From positions 2,745,501 through 2,809,500 of the forward strand of contig CP127080.1 of NCBI GenBank assembly GCA_030252795.1: a stretch of DNA of 64,000 nt, read 5' to 3'. Each line of letters opens with the position of its first letter. Position 1 is the stretch's first letter. The position numbers and the translations under genes are program-made. Source of the stretch: Porticoccaceae bacterium LTM1 (GTDB lineage Bacteria; Pseudomonadota; Gammaproteobacteria; Pseudomonadales; Porticoccaceae). Positions 9,391-16,950 of the stretch are shown here, piece by piece. The notes under the pieces are model-generated. The model was given only the letters and a program-made list of their open reading frames with translations. It was not told the origin of the DNA and did not search any database.

Positions 9391-10728
9391 TCAGCTTCCT
9401 TGAGCTGTATTGGCGGGAGTTTGGGTAAATCGATCCAGCAGCTCACGATTGCGCTTATCTGCCGCCGAATCACCCAGGCTGTTGCGATACACGTCGATAA
9501 CCTGTTCTGCCTCTTTGGTCTTGCCGTCTTGTTTCAAAATACCAACGTAAGTCATCAAGTCGAACGCATTATCCAGCCCCATCTCGTAGCCCTTGCGGGC
9601 ATACTCCCTGACGATGCCCTGATATTTCGAGTCTTCCGCCTTGCTTAGCGTGCCCGCAGCCCTGATGTAGCCCTTGGCTGAAGGATTGGCCTGTAACCCC
9701 TGCTCAATGACCCGATGCAGCTCAGCCCAATTTTTCGTGGCCTCGAGATACATTTGATGATAGACCCGTTTGGACCGCTCAATATCGGTCAGGTCCGACT
9801 TGTCATGGGCATTGCGATAGGCGACCGCTTTGGCGAGCTTGCCATCGTAATCCGCGACATATTCCTTATAAACCGGATCGCCGGCCTGAGCGGCGTTAAG
9901 AGCGCCAAACCAGTTGCTACTGAGCACAAATTCAACAACAGCAACCTCAGGAGCAACTGCCACAAAGGCATCGTAATTGTCGATGACGAACTCCGCCATT
10001 TCGTCGCCACGGGGAGTCTTGTCCCAGTAGCTGGAGATGATGGAAAAGTCCTCCTCATTGATCAGGTTTTCCTTACCACGACTGGCCACATACTCTTCGG
10101 CTACTTGTTTCATGCTTTTGAACAGCTCATAGCTTTTCTGGCGGTCATTAATCAAAGAGAATTGTAACTGGGCACCATTAAGATACTGGCGCACAAACTC
10201 GACACTCCGCTCACCCGCTTCGTATCGGGCAACCAGCTCATCAAAGTTTCCGCCGTGCTCGCCAAGAATCTGGCCAGCCAACGAGACAAACTGCTCTGCT
10301 TCCATTCCGCCCACTGCACGACTAATCTCGGATCCATCGGCATTCAGGAAAAGGTAGGTAGGATATGCATGAACCTCATAGCGATCTGACAGTTCCGGGC
10401 CGTTGATATCTTCATCTTCGGCATCCAGTTTGATGCTTATAAAACGCTCGTTGAAGTATTCACCAACGGATTGTTGCGGGAAGACTGTAGCAGCCATAAT
10501 TTTGCAGGGTCCGCACCATTCTGTATAAACATCGACGAACAGCTTTTTGTTCTCAGCCTGGGCTTTCGCCAAAGCCTCATCCCACTCGCCATGGAAAAAA
10601 TCAATTCCGACGACTTCGGTGACTGCCTCATGCTGGTCATCAACTACTGTATTGTCTGTAGCCACTACAGCATCGCCACAAGCAGTCAAACCGAGCAGCG
10701 CAAAGGCCAGTAATAATGGTTTTTTCAT
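9391..10728 (-). CDS. Thioredoxin-domain lipoprotein (WCGPC)
   Basis: 445 aa from the ATG with AGAAGG upstream; a longer in-frame start 21 nt earlier lacks merit. A lipoprotein signal (LGLTAC, Cys17) is followed by a thioredoxin domain with FVDVYTEWCGPCKIM (71-75) and cis-Pro AYPTYLFLN. The C-terminal 270 residues are helical and unassigned, resembling repeat scaffolds. Its thioredoxin domain is very close to that of the 420-aa gene at 15615-16877 (shared KLDAEDE, NGPEL/DGPEL and YPTYLFLN), so the two are paralogues. It is the last gene of the downstream module. Membrane anchoring suggests a fixed periplasmic reductant or isomerase. Confidence 0.87.
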   Translation of the reverse strand: MKKPLLLAFALLGLTACGDAVVATDNTVVDDQHEAVTEVVGIDFFHGEWDEALAKAQAENKKLFVDVYTEWCGPCKIMAATVFPQQSVGEYFNERFISIKLDAEDEDINGPELSDRYEVHAYPTYLFLNADGSEISRAVGGMEAEQFVSLAGQILGEHGGNFDELVARYEAGERSVEFVRQYLNGAQLQFSLINDRQKSYELFKSMKQVAEEYVASRGKENLINEEDFSIISSYWDKTPRGDEMAEFVIDNYDAFVAVAPEVAVVEFVLSSNWFGALNAAQAGDPVYKEYVADYDGKLAKAVAYRNAHDKSDLTDIERSKRVYHQMYLEATKNWAELHRVIEQGLQANPSAKGYIRAAGTLSKAEDSKYQGIVREYARKGYEMGLDNAFDLMTYVGILKQDGKTKEAEQVIDVYRNSLGDSAADKRNRELLDRFTQTPANTAQGS

Positions 10729-10765
10729 TGCCTTCTCCCAAAACGCCAATGCGCTTTGTGTTGCG

Positions 10766-10793
10766 GCCGGATTGCATGTCCTGGCAATCCGGC
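10766..10793. repeat. Intercistronic hairpin with perfect 10-bp arms
   Basis: GCCGGATTGC and GCAATCCGGC are separated by 8 nt between two thioredoxin genes. No T tract follows on the minus strand, so it is more likely an mRNA-stabilising or processing hairpin than a terminator. Confidence 0.7.
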
Positions 10794-10804
10794 AATTCCT
10801 TTAA

Positions 10805-11989
10805 TTATTCAGCGCTTTTATTTACGGCTTCACGAATTTGATCTTTCACCGCGTCATCAAGGTACTTATTACTGATAATCACACCTTCGGCGTCCACCAG
10901 ATAATACGTGGGATAGCCACGTACACCCCATTGGGTGAGGATTTCACTGTCAGGGCCAATGTGCCAATTCACCCATGGCATTGGCTGCTCACTGTCCTGG
11001 TAACCCAGAACAGTCTCCACATCATCATCAACACTGATCGAGATTACTTCAAAAGGCTTATTGGCCAACTCTTTTTTGAGCTCTGCAATTCCCGGTAGTG
11101 CGGCCTTGCAAGGGCCACACCAAGTCGCCCAGAAGTCAATCAAGACAACCTTACCGCGATAATTACTCAAGCTGTCCTGCTCACCTTCCAGATTATTGGC
11201 TATTACAGCCGGCAGCACTTTTCCCGGCACCAGTGAATTCAGGGAAAACAACTTGCCATCCAACATGGACTTGACCGTTTTATCGCCCCATATGGGAACA
11301 TCTGCGAACTCATTCATTGCCATGTCTGTATAAATAGTTACATCCATACTCGCCTCGCGACGCACCTCTTCCGTCCTACGGTTCGACTTGGAAGCATCGA
11401 TAGCATTGCTGGCCAATTGGAAAGCCGCGACGCCACGAACCCCGCGGTTATCACTCTCATTCAAAATGCGCAGCCATGAGGCTTTTGCCACCGGATATCC
11501 TTCGTAATAGTCAAGCATCATCAGCGGCAAGCTCACCACGCGGATTAATTCGGGGTTATTAATATGGTGCTCCAGCGCTTTTGACATCAGCTTATTGAAC
11601 AGAACACGTAAATCATCCTCTGACAATTCACCATCTTTTGGCTCATCTCCTCGAGCTCGCACCGCATTGAATTCAGAGGCGATTAGTTTCATTGCATCAA
11701 AACCCAACTCTCCGCTGGCATCCTCTTTTATCAGCGCAATAGCAGAGTGCACTTTGGCAGGCATATTGAATTCTTCCTGCTCTTTTTGAAGCGCTTCTAA
11801 TTTTTGTTTGAACAGCTCCGGTTTCGAGTACTGGATCTCTTTCAGTTCGGCGTAGGTCTCATTTACCTTGGCGCTGAACTCGAGTGCGCTTTTGACATCC
11901 ATGCCGACCACTTCGCGGTCGACTTCAGCGGCCCAGCTTGACATGGCCAGCGTTGAAACCAATGTTGCAATTAACAGTTGTTTCTTCAT
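10805..11989 (-). CDS. Periplasmic TlpA-like thioredoxin (394 aa)
   Basis: A Sec signal peptide (MKKQLLIATLVSTLAMSSWA) is followed by about 230 residues of helical, unassigned sequence. A TlpA-type domain follows, with VVLIDFWATWCGPCKAALP (about residue 290), the distinctive EQPMPWVNWH insertion and the cis-Pro segment GYPTYYLVD. It is a clear paralogue of the 371-aa gene at 14300-15415, which shares EQPMPWVNWH. TlpA/ResA proteins reduce specific periplasmic disulfides and receive electrons from DsbD/CcdA-type membrane proteins. The substrate cannot be read. GGGAG precedes the start. Confidence 0.88.
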   Translation of the reverse strand: MKKQLLIATLVSTLAMSSWAAEVDREVVGMDVKSALEFSAKVNETYAELKEIQYSKPELFKQKLEALQKEQEEFNMPAKVHSAIALIKEDASGELGFDAMKLIASEFNAVRARGDEPKDGELSEDDLRVLFNKLMSKALEHHINNPELIRVVSLPLMMLDYYEGYPVAKASWLRILNESDNRGVRGVAAFQLASNAIDASKSNRRTEEVRREASMDVTIYTDMAMNEFADVPIWGDKTVKSMLDGKLFSLNSLVPGKVLPAVIANNLEGEQDSLSNYRGKVVLIDFWATWCGPCKAALPGIAELKKELANKPFEVISISVDDDVETVLGYQDSEQPMPWVNWHIGPDSEILTQWGVRGYPTYYLVDAEGVIISNKYLDDAVKDQIREAVNKSAE

Positions 11990-12074
11990 TTTCCACTCCC
12001 AAAAACTTTCATGAATAACCAGACTGCTTGGATCCCAATTTCAAAAAGATCCAGACTTGCTGCGCATCAGTTGT

Positions 12075-13577
12075 CTATTTAGACGCCCGAGACGGCATGA
12101 TGGAAAATTTGAATCCACCGACATCGGAGAAAAAGAACAGATATTTATTCTGGTTATACCAGTTGCGCCATTCTTTGGCTGATATAAATTTCTCATCGGT
12201 ATAACGAGACAGCAGACGCTTGGCGCGCTCCATATCTTCGCCCTTTTCCAGAAGCGCAATACAACGATCAAGCAGTTCCGGGCTGCGGTTGGAAATACTC
12301 AATGCTTTGGCATCGACATCAACTACGAATGAGTATTGCTGCTCACCCGGCATCAGGAATTCCATATTTTCCTGGTAATAACCCATGTACTTGTCAAAGT
12401 CGGCACCAAATTTTGCAACTAACTCTTTAGGCCAACGCGACAACACATCCTGCTGCATCCATTCCTCTCGCCCCAAAGGCTTTGGCGGCTCTGACTTCAG
12501 AAAACGCTTATCAGCAAAGCTCAGATTTCTGCCTGCTTCGGCAGCTTTTTCAAGAGAGTCTTTGCGACTGTTGTAATTGGAAGCCACTCCTTCTACATAA
12601 TTTTCGTAGGTATTCTGGCTGGTAAAATGCACCCTATCCAGAATGACTTCGCGTCCCTGTTTTCGATACTGGCGCTTACTGTAGGGTTTTTGACCATCAA
12701 ATTTGGCAATGTAGTGAATGGCGTTCAAAAAAACTTGACGCCCCTGTTCAGTCATATCATCTGGCTTGGCACTGAAACCCCAATGAAAGAAGTTTCCGTG
12801 GCGTGCAAGTGCGACTGAATCGACTGACTTGGCACACACGCCATTGGAAATTACTTCACTATCTGTTGCATCAACATACCCCAAACCCGTGGAGACCAAT
12901 CCGGGGGGGTAGCCCTTGCCATCCATATAGCCTTCTCGCTGAACACGCCACATCGGCATACTGTCTTCCAGATCTCGGCCGTTGTAGTAATGCTTGTAAT
13001 TTTCCGGTGTTGGGCGCTGTTCCATGGTCAAATTGACTTTAACCGGCGTATTGAAAATTGGATGATCCATCTTCATACCGTGAGCATGTGCATCCAGGCA
13101 AAGGCAAAGCCAGTCCATTTTGTACTCCAGTGGTTCACCAATACGCGGTGACACATCTGCTATAACAATTGCGGCACTGTCAAAGTCTTTAGTCAGGTAT
13201 TGAGCTGGCTCATACTTAAGGGTTTGTCCGGTTTTCTCATCAACCTCAAGCACTCGCTCTTTGATGGCCTTCGGTACATCGCCAAAGATAGTGACCTGGT
13301 ATTTGTCCGACATATCCTCCGAGTAGTCGATACTAAAAACTACATCCACGGTTTTAAAGTGGTCGCTCAGAAACTTCTGAAAGCTGGGCAAACGACTTTT
13401 TTTCAGTTCCTGAACCCTGTCACCGACCCCACCCATCTTGTCGGCACCACTCAATTGAACTGTTTCCGGATTATTACCTACATAAAGGATTTTCAAGTCA
13501 GACTTATTGGCTGCAAACAAACTGTTTGCAGCCAATAAGACGGTGGATGCAATTAAAGCTTTTAATATTTTATTCAT
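12075..13577 (-). CDS. Exported protein with ThuA/GATase-like region, function unknown
   Basis: 500 aa with a signal peptide (ALIASTVLLAANSLFA). The first half (LKILYVGNNPETV, AAIVIADVSPRIG, RHGNFFHWGFSAKPDDMTEQ, FLNAIHYIAKFDG) resembles ThuA-like glutamine-amidotransferase-fold proteins seen in Bacteroidota and Planctomycetota. The C-terminal 110 residues (LLDRCIALLEKGEDMERAKR, EEWRNWYNQNKYLFFFSDVG-type text) look like a separate helical module. No catalytic triad is evident. One internal pair of closely spaced cysteines (WLCLCLDAHAHGM) could be a thiol target. It lies between DsbD-N-like and TlpA genes with short spacers, so it is probably co-transcribed and may be a client or partner. The family assignment is tentative. 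Confidence 0.6.
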   Translation of the reverse strand: MNKILKALIASTVLLAANSLFAANKSDLKILYVGNNPETVQLSGADKMGGVGDRVQELKKSRLPSFQKFLSDHFKTVDVVFSIDYSEDMSDKYQVTIFGDVPKAIKERVLEVDEKTGQTLKYEPAQYLTKDFDSAAIVIADVSPRIGEPLEYKMDWLCLCLDAHAHGMKMDHPIFNTPVKVNLTMEQRPTPENYKHYYNGRDLEDSMPMWRVQREGYMDGKGYPPGLVSTGLGYVDATDSEVISNGVCAKSVDSVALARHGNFFHWGFSAKPDDMTEQGRQVFLNAIHYIAKFDGQKPYSKRQYRKQGREVILDRVHFTSQNTYENYVEGVASNYNSRKDSLEKAAEAGRNLSFADKRFLKSEPPKPLGREEWMQQDVLSRWPKELVAKFGADFDKYMGYYQENMEFLMPGEQQYSFVVDVDAKALSISNRSPELLDRCIALLEKGEDMERAKRLLSRYTDEKFISAKEWRNWYNQNKYLFFFSDVGGFKFSIMPSRASK

Positions 13578-13605
13578 ATTCCCTCCTAATTAACCTCTGG
13601 ATATT

Positions 13606-14151
13606 TCAGGGCTTATCAACTGTCAACTTCAGATTCATGGATTTTTTCTTCGGAGGCAGACAGATATAGGGGTCGCAGGTCTGGTAGCGAAGACCCGTAT
13701 CAACATCCACTTCTCCGTTGGCACCCTCAGCCACCACTAGCTCACGAAAAAACACCAACGGCTGACTGCTGCCTTTATGGATCTTCATTTCGGCATTGGT
13801 TTCATAAGGTCGCGGCTCCGGACCACTCCAGTCATCCACTAACATCAAGCCATCACCAAGCTCCAGATACCATTTGGTTTCGATATAGGGTTCGGTGGCA
13901 GGCACATGATGATAAAAGTGCCAACCCGGCATCAGTCGAATCTTGACGACGGCAACTACGGTCTCTCCAGGTGCAGCGTGGTTCGGCACCAGTGTGGCGC
14001 TCATCTGAAGTGGATCGCGCTTGGAGGGTTCGGCCACATCCAACGCCTCAACAGCTTCATCAAACTGGCCCAGGGTGTAATCCTGAGCTTGCGAGCTGTT
14101 TGCCAACAAACCAAGTGTGAGCAAAAGTGCTCCAGTTAAAACCATCTTCAT
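13606..14151 (-). CDS. Stand-alone periplasmic DsbD-N-like (disulfide corrector) protein
   Basis: 181 aa from the ATG with GAGGGAT upstream; an in-frame GTG 15 nt earlier is less likely. Signal peptide, then a single domain resembling the N-terminal domain of DsbD (PF11412-type). It has VVKIRLMPGWHFYHH and the Cys pair in YQTCDPYICLPP, equivalent to the DsbD-alpha exchange cysteines. No transmembrane or thioredoxin part is present. Such a shuttle could pass electrons from the membrane DsbD encoded 8 kb away to the TlpA proteins of this operon (inference). It lies 28 bp upstream of the ThuA-like gene. Confidence 0.82.
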   Translation of the reverse strand: MKMVLTGALLLTLGLLANSSQAQDYTLGQFDEAVEALDVAEPSKRDPLQMSATLVPNHAAPGETVVAVVKIRLMPGWHFYHHVPATEPYIETKWYLELGDGLMLVDDWSGPEPRPYETNAEMKIHKGSSQPLVFFRELVVAEGANGEVDVDTGLRYQTCDPYICLPPKKKSMNLKLTVDKP

Positions 14152-14181
14152 AGATCGATCCCTCACAAATCACCAAAGGCA

Positions 14182-14206
14182 AGCAGGGTGCAGCATGCAC
14201 CCTGCT
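14182..14206. repeat. Intercistronic hairpin with perfect 11-bp arms
   Basis: AGCAGGGTGCA and TGCACCCTGCT are separated by 3 nt, between the 371-aa TlpA gene and the DsbD-N-like gene. On the minus strand only TTGCCTTT follows, so termination would be weak; a processing or stabilising role is equally possible. Confidence 0.7.
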
Positions 14207-14299
14207 AATGGTCTATTTCACTAACCTGCTATTACTGTCAGCTGTTTTCATAAATCCTCATATGCATTTACGAACAAGGAACCAACAGCCCTAGATTGT

Positions 14300-15415
14300 T
14301 CAGTTTTTAGTAGCCTCGGTAGCCAACTCACGTACCAGTGGTTCGGCCTCGTCAAAACTGTGGGTTTTCATGCGAATAACACCTTTTGCATCGACCACAA
14401 AGTACGTTGGGTATGCTGTGGTACCTACACGCTCGCCTTCTTCGGTCAAAGCTGGCAAATGCCAGTTAACCCAAGGCATGGGTTGCTCTTCTTCACGAAA
14501 TTCAATTACTGGCTCAACCTCTTGGTCGCAGGCGACAGAAATCATCTGGAAAGGTTTGCCTTTGAGCTCTTCGGTCATTTTGGCAATATGTGGCAGTGAC
14601 GCCTTGCAGGGACCGCACCAGGTAGTCCAGAAATCGATTAGCATCACTTTGCCGGCATAGTTATCTGTGCCGTCCTCTTTGCCTTCTAAATCAAGCGCTT
14701 GCAGATTGGGCAGTTTCTGCCCCAACCCCAGGTGCTGCAGATCAAACAACGCTCCCTTGACTCGCCACAGATTCAGCGGAATGTTCTTACCGGAGATTTC
14801 CATATTCGGCACTGCATCGCTCAGCTCATCGATGTACAACCGGGCATAGCGTTCACCGCGGGCTTTATGGGCAGCTCGCTCCTGTTGTGACAACTTGTCG
14901 CTGTAAAGAATGGATACCGCCTGGTCGACTATCAAATCAGCAATTTGTGCTTTCATCTGCTTGTTATCCACCTTGGCAAAGACTTTTTCCAGAAATCCAG
15001 AACCCTCGGAACTTCTGGAGATTCCAAGCAACATACCAAAGAGCTTAGGATTATCTACGTGATGCTCCAGTGCCAGGTTATAGATTTCATCGACGTGCTG
15101 TGTGGCATATTCCTGTTGCTCGCCAGTTGCAATATCGGCTGCATAGTAAACAAGCAGCATCGCACCAAGTGATATGTCTGCCGATGGATCAGCTTTGTAC
15201 GTTTGGACAGCTGCCTTTAAATCAGCAACCGAAACCGGCTGTTCCGCAGTATTCTGTGCAGGTTGATCGTCGTGGCCTGACTGAGATTGACGACTCCACT
15301 CAAACAGCTGGCTTAGTTGTTGTTGATATTGATCTGTTTCCGGCTGTGGAGCTTCGCCAGCCATAGCTATTGATGCTGAAAATGCCAATAAGAACCCGGC
15401 AATTACTGATTTCAT
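14300..15415 (-). CDS. Periplasmic TlpA-like thioredoxin (371 aa)
   Basis: The signal peptide MKSVIAGFLLAFSASIAMAG is followed by a Gln-rich segment (QYQQQLSQLFEWSRQSQ) and a helical region. The TlpA-type domain has VMLIDFWTTWCGPCKASLP (about residue 265), EQPMPWVNWH and the cis-Pro segment AYPTYFVVD. An extra Cys (ISVACDQEVEP) follows the first domain half. It is a paralogue of the 394-aa gene at 10805-11989. GGAGGG precedes the ATG. The gene is preceded by the terminator hairpin at 15511-15540 and by a possible weak copy of the sigma A promoter, so it may have its own transcript. Confidence 0.88.
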   Translation of the reverse strand: MKSVIAGFLLAFSASIAMAGEAPQPETDQYQQQLSQLFEWSRQSQSGHDDQPAQNTAEQPVSVADLKAAVQTYKADPSADISLGAMLLVYYAADIATGEQQEYATQHVDEIYNLALEHHVDNPKLFGMLLGISRSSEGSGFLEKVFAKVDNKQMKAQIADLIVDQAVSILYSDKLSQQERAAHKARGERYARLYIDELSDAVPNMEISGKNIPLNLWRVKGALFDLQHLGLGQKLPNLQALDLEGKEDGTDNYAGKVMLIDFWTTWCGPCKASLPHIAKMTEELKGKPFQMISVACDQEVEPVIEFREEEQPMPWVNWHLPALTEEGERVGTTAYPTYFVVDAKGVIRMKTHSFDEAEPLVRELATEATKN

Positions 15416-15472
15416 GTTTTTATCCCTCCAAAATGAATACCTAATCGGTAGAAAATGCTTTTACTTTCTAGA

Positions 15473-15503
15473 GACTCACGTTTGAAAGGCCCAATACCCT
15501 AAC
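15473..15503 (-). promoter_or_regulatory. Weak candidate ECF sigma A promoter upstream of the 371-aa TlpA gene
   Basis: On the minus strand TAGGG and CGTG are spaced 16 nt apart, versus 17 nt in the two strong motif-A sites upstream of sigma A and receptor A. The leader to the ATG would be about 55-60 nt, as for receptor A. One base off in spacing and only partly matching, so low confidence. Confidence 0.3.
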
Positions 15504-15510
15504 TTCTGCA

Positions 15511-15540
15511 CACAAAAAAAGGCGCCCGAAGGCGCCAATG
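15511..15540 (-). terminator. Intrinsic terminator after the 420-aa thioredoxin gene
   Basis: GGCGCC, CGAA-type loop, GGCGCC (15521-15536), followed on the minus strand by seven T. It lies 75 bp downstream of the stop at 15615. Confidence 0.85.
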
Positions 15541-15614
15541 CTGCAATATCGACCCTATCTGATTAGATCAAACGGTCATATAACTCGATTTGGAAAATCT
15601 TCAAAATTCTGCGC

Positions 15615-16877
15615 TCAAAGGGAGTCCAGCATGGTTTTAAGCCGCTTTTTGGCGTGCTCTTTTGCCTTTATGGACTCTTTGCCTAATAAAACCAGAGCCT
15701 TCTGGAGAACCGGCTTTGCTTTCTCTCCCTGATCGACCTTCACCAGTAATTCGCCATACATTGACGCCGTTTTGAAGTTTCCAGCCAATTCATAAGCACG
15801 TTTGGCATACTCGACAACGCCTTCTAAAACATCTTGATCTTTACAGCGATAGATTAAGCTTCGTGGAATATTAAACCAAACCTCCCAATCAGCCTGATCA
15901 CCTCTGGCCTCGACATTTTTCCTGGCCGCATCCAACATCGCACTCCAATCCTGTTGGGCGACTGCGAAATCAAACGATGCTGTTAGCCGCATATCATCGT
16001 AAGCGCCAACTCCTTTTCGGGAATCCTGACTAGCTACGGTATAAGCCTGTCTCAGGTTGCCTCGAATTTCCTCCAGGTAGGTTTGATACTGTTTTTTTCC
16101 CGTACGGGCGAGATAACCAATAGAATGATCATTCACTTTTACCAGAAACTCTGCCACTTCTTTTTCTGAAACGACTTTGGAAAATTCTTCGTAGTGACTT
16201 ATCAAAAATTCAATTTGCTTTTCGCCACGGCTATAACCGTATACCTTGATCAGGGCGAAGTCCTGGGCGTTGATCAAGTCACTCTCTGCTCTGGATGCAT
16301 AATAATCATCCAAAACCTGTTTAAATTTTAATGTAGCCGAGCTTCGTTCTTCCCGAGACATACTATTGACAGCCAACTTTGCTTTTACCAGGTAGTTTCT
16401 GACAAACTCAGGATCACGATTACCTGACTCATATTTTTCAGCCATCACTTCAAAACTGTCACCTGACATTCCCAAAGCCTCACGAGCAACCTCTAAAAAC
16501 ACTGGTGCACTCATGCGACTACTGCTGCGATACAGCAACTCACCATCAGAATTCAGAAACAGATAGGTGGGATATAAATTAACCTGGTACCTTTCTGCCA
16601 ACTCAGGTCCATCAACCTCTTCATCTTCGGCATCCAGTTTGAAGTTGATAAAGTGCGCATTATAAAACTCACCGACCTTTTCTTGAGGAAAAACCTCTGC
16701 TGCCATCATTTTGCATGGGCCACACCACTGGGTGTAGACATCGACAAATATTTTTTTGTCCTCTGTTTTTGCTTTCTCTAGCAATTCTTCCCAAGTACCA
16801 TCAAAAAACTCAATACCACCAGCAAAACACACCGGAGCCATCCAGGCTGCAACTATAAAAAGAATAATTTTCTTCAT
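15615..16877 (-). CDS. Periplasmic thioredoxin-domain protein (420 aa, WCGPC)
   Basis: The signal peptide MKKIILFIVAAWMAPVCFAG is followed by a thioredoxin domain with FVDVYTQWCGPCKMM (51-55) and the cis-Pro segment LYPTYLFLN. About 270 residues of helical C-terminal region follow. It is a paralogue of the lipoprotein gene at 9391-10728, but here the exported form is soluble because no lipobox Cys aligns with a cleavage site. It starts 73 bp after the receptor A stop, with a strong hairpin terminator between them, so expression from the receptor transcript would need readthrough. Confidence 0.87.
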   Translation of the reverse strand: MKKIILFIVAAWMAPVCFAGGIEFFDGTWEELLEKAKTEDKKIFVDVYTQWCGPCKMMAAEVFPQEKVGEFYNAHFINFKLDAEDEEVDGPELAERYQVNLYPTYLFLNSDGELLYRSSSRMSAPVFLEVAREALGMSGDSFEVMAEKYESGNRDPEFVRNYLVKAKLAVNSMSREERSSATLKFKQVLDDYYASRAESDLINAQDFALIKVYGYSRGEKQIEFLISHYEEFSKVVSEKEVAEFLVKVNDHSIGYLARTGKKQYQTYLEEIRGNLRQAYTVASQDSRKGVGAYDDMRLTASFDFAVAQQDWSAMLDAARKNVEARGDQADWEVWFNIPRSLIYRCKDQDVLEGVVEYAKRAYELAGNFKTASMYGELLVKVDQGEKAKPVLQKALVLLGKESIKAKEHAKKRLKTMLDSL

Positions 16878-16887
16878 TTTCTCACCT

Positions 16888-16914
16888 TAAAAAAACGGGC
16901 ACTTTCGTGCCCGC
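16888..16914 (-). terminator. Intrinsic terminator after TonB receptor A
   Basis: CGGGCAC and GTGCCCG arms (16896-16913) with a TTTC-type loop, followed on the minus strand by seven T. It stands between the receptor A stop and the thioredoxin gene start, so it may act as an expression attenuator within the cluster. Confidence 0.85.
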
Positions 16915-16950
16915 TAATAAATCAACAACTTGATCAAGCTAATTGATGGA

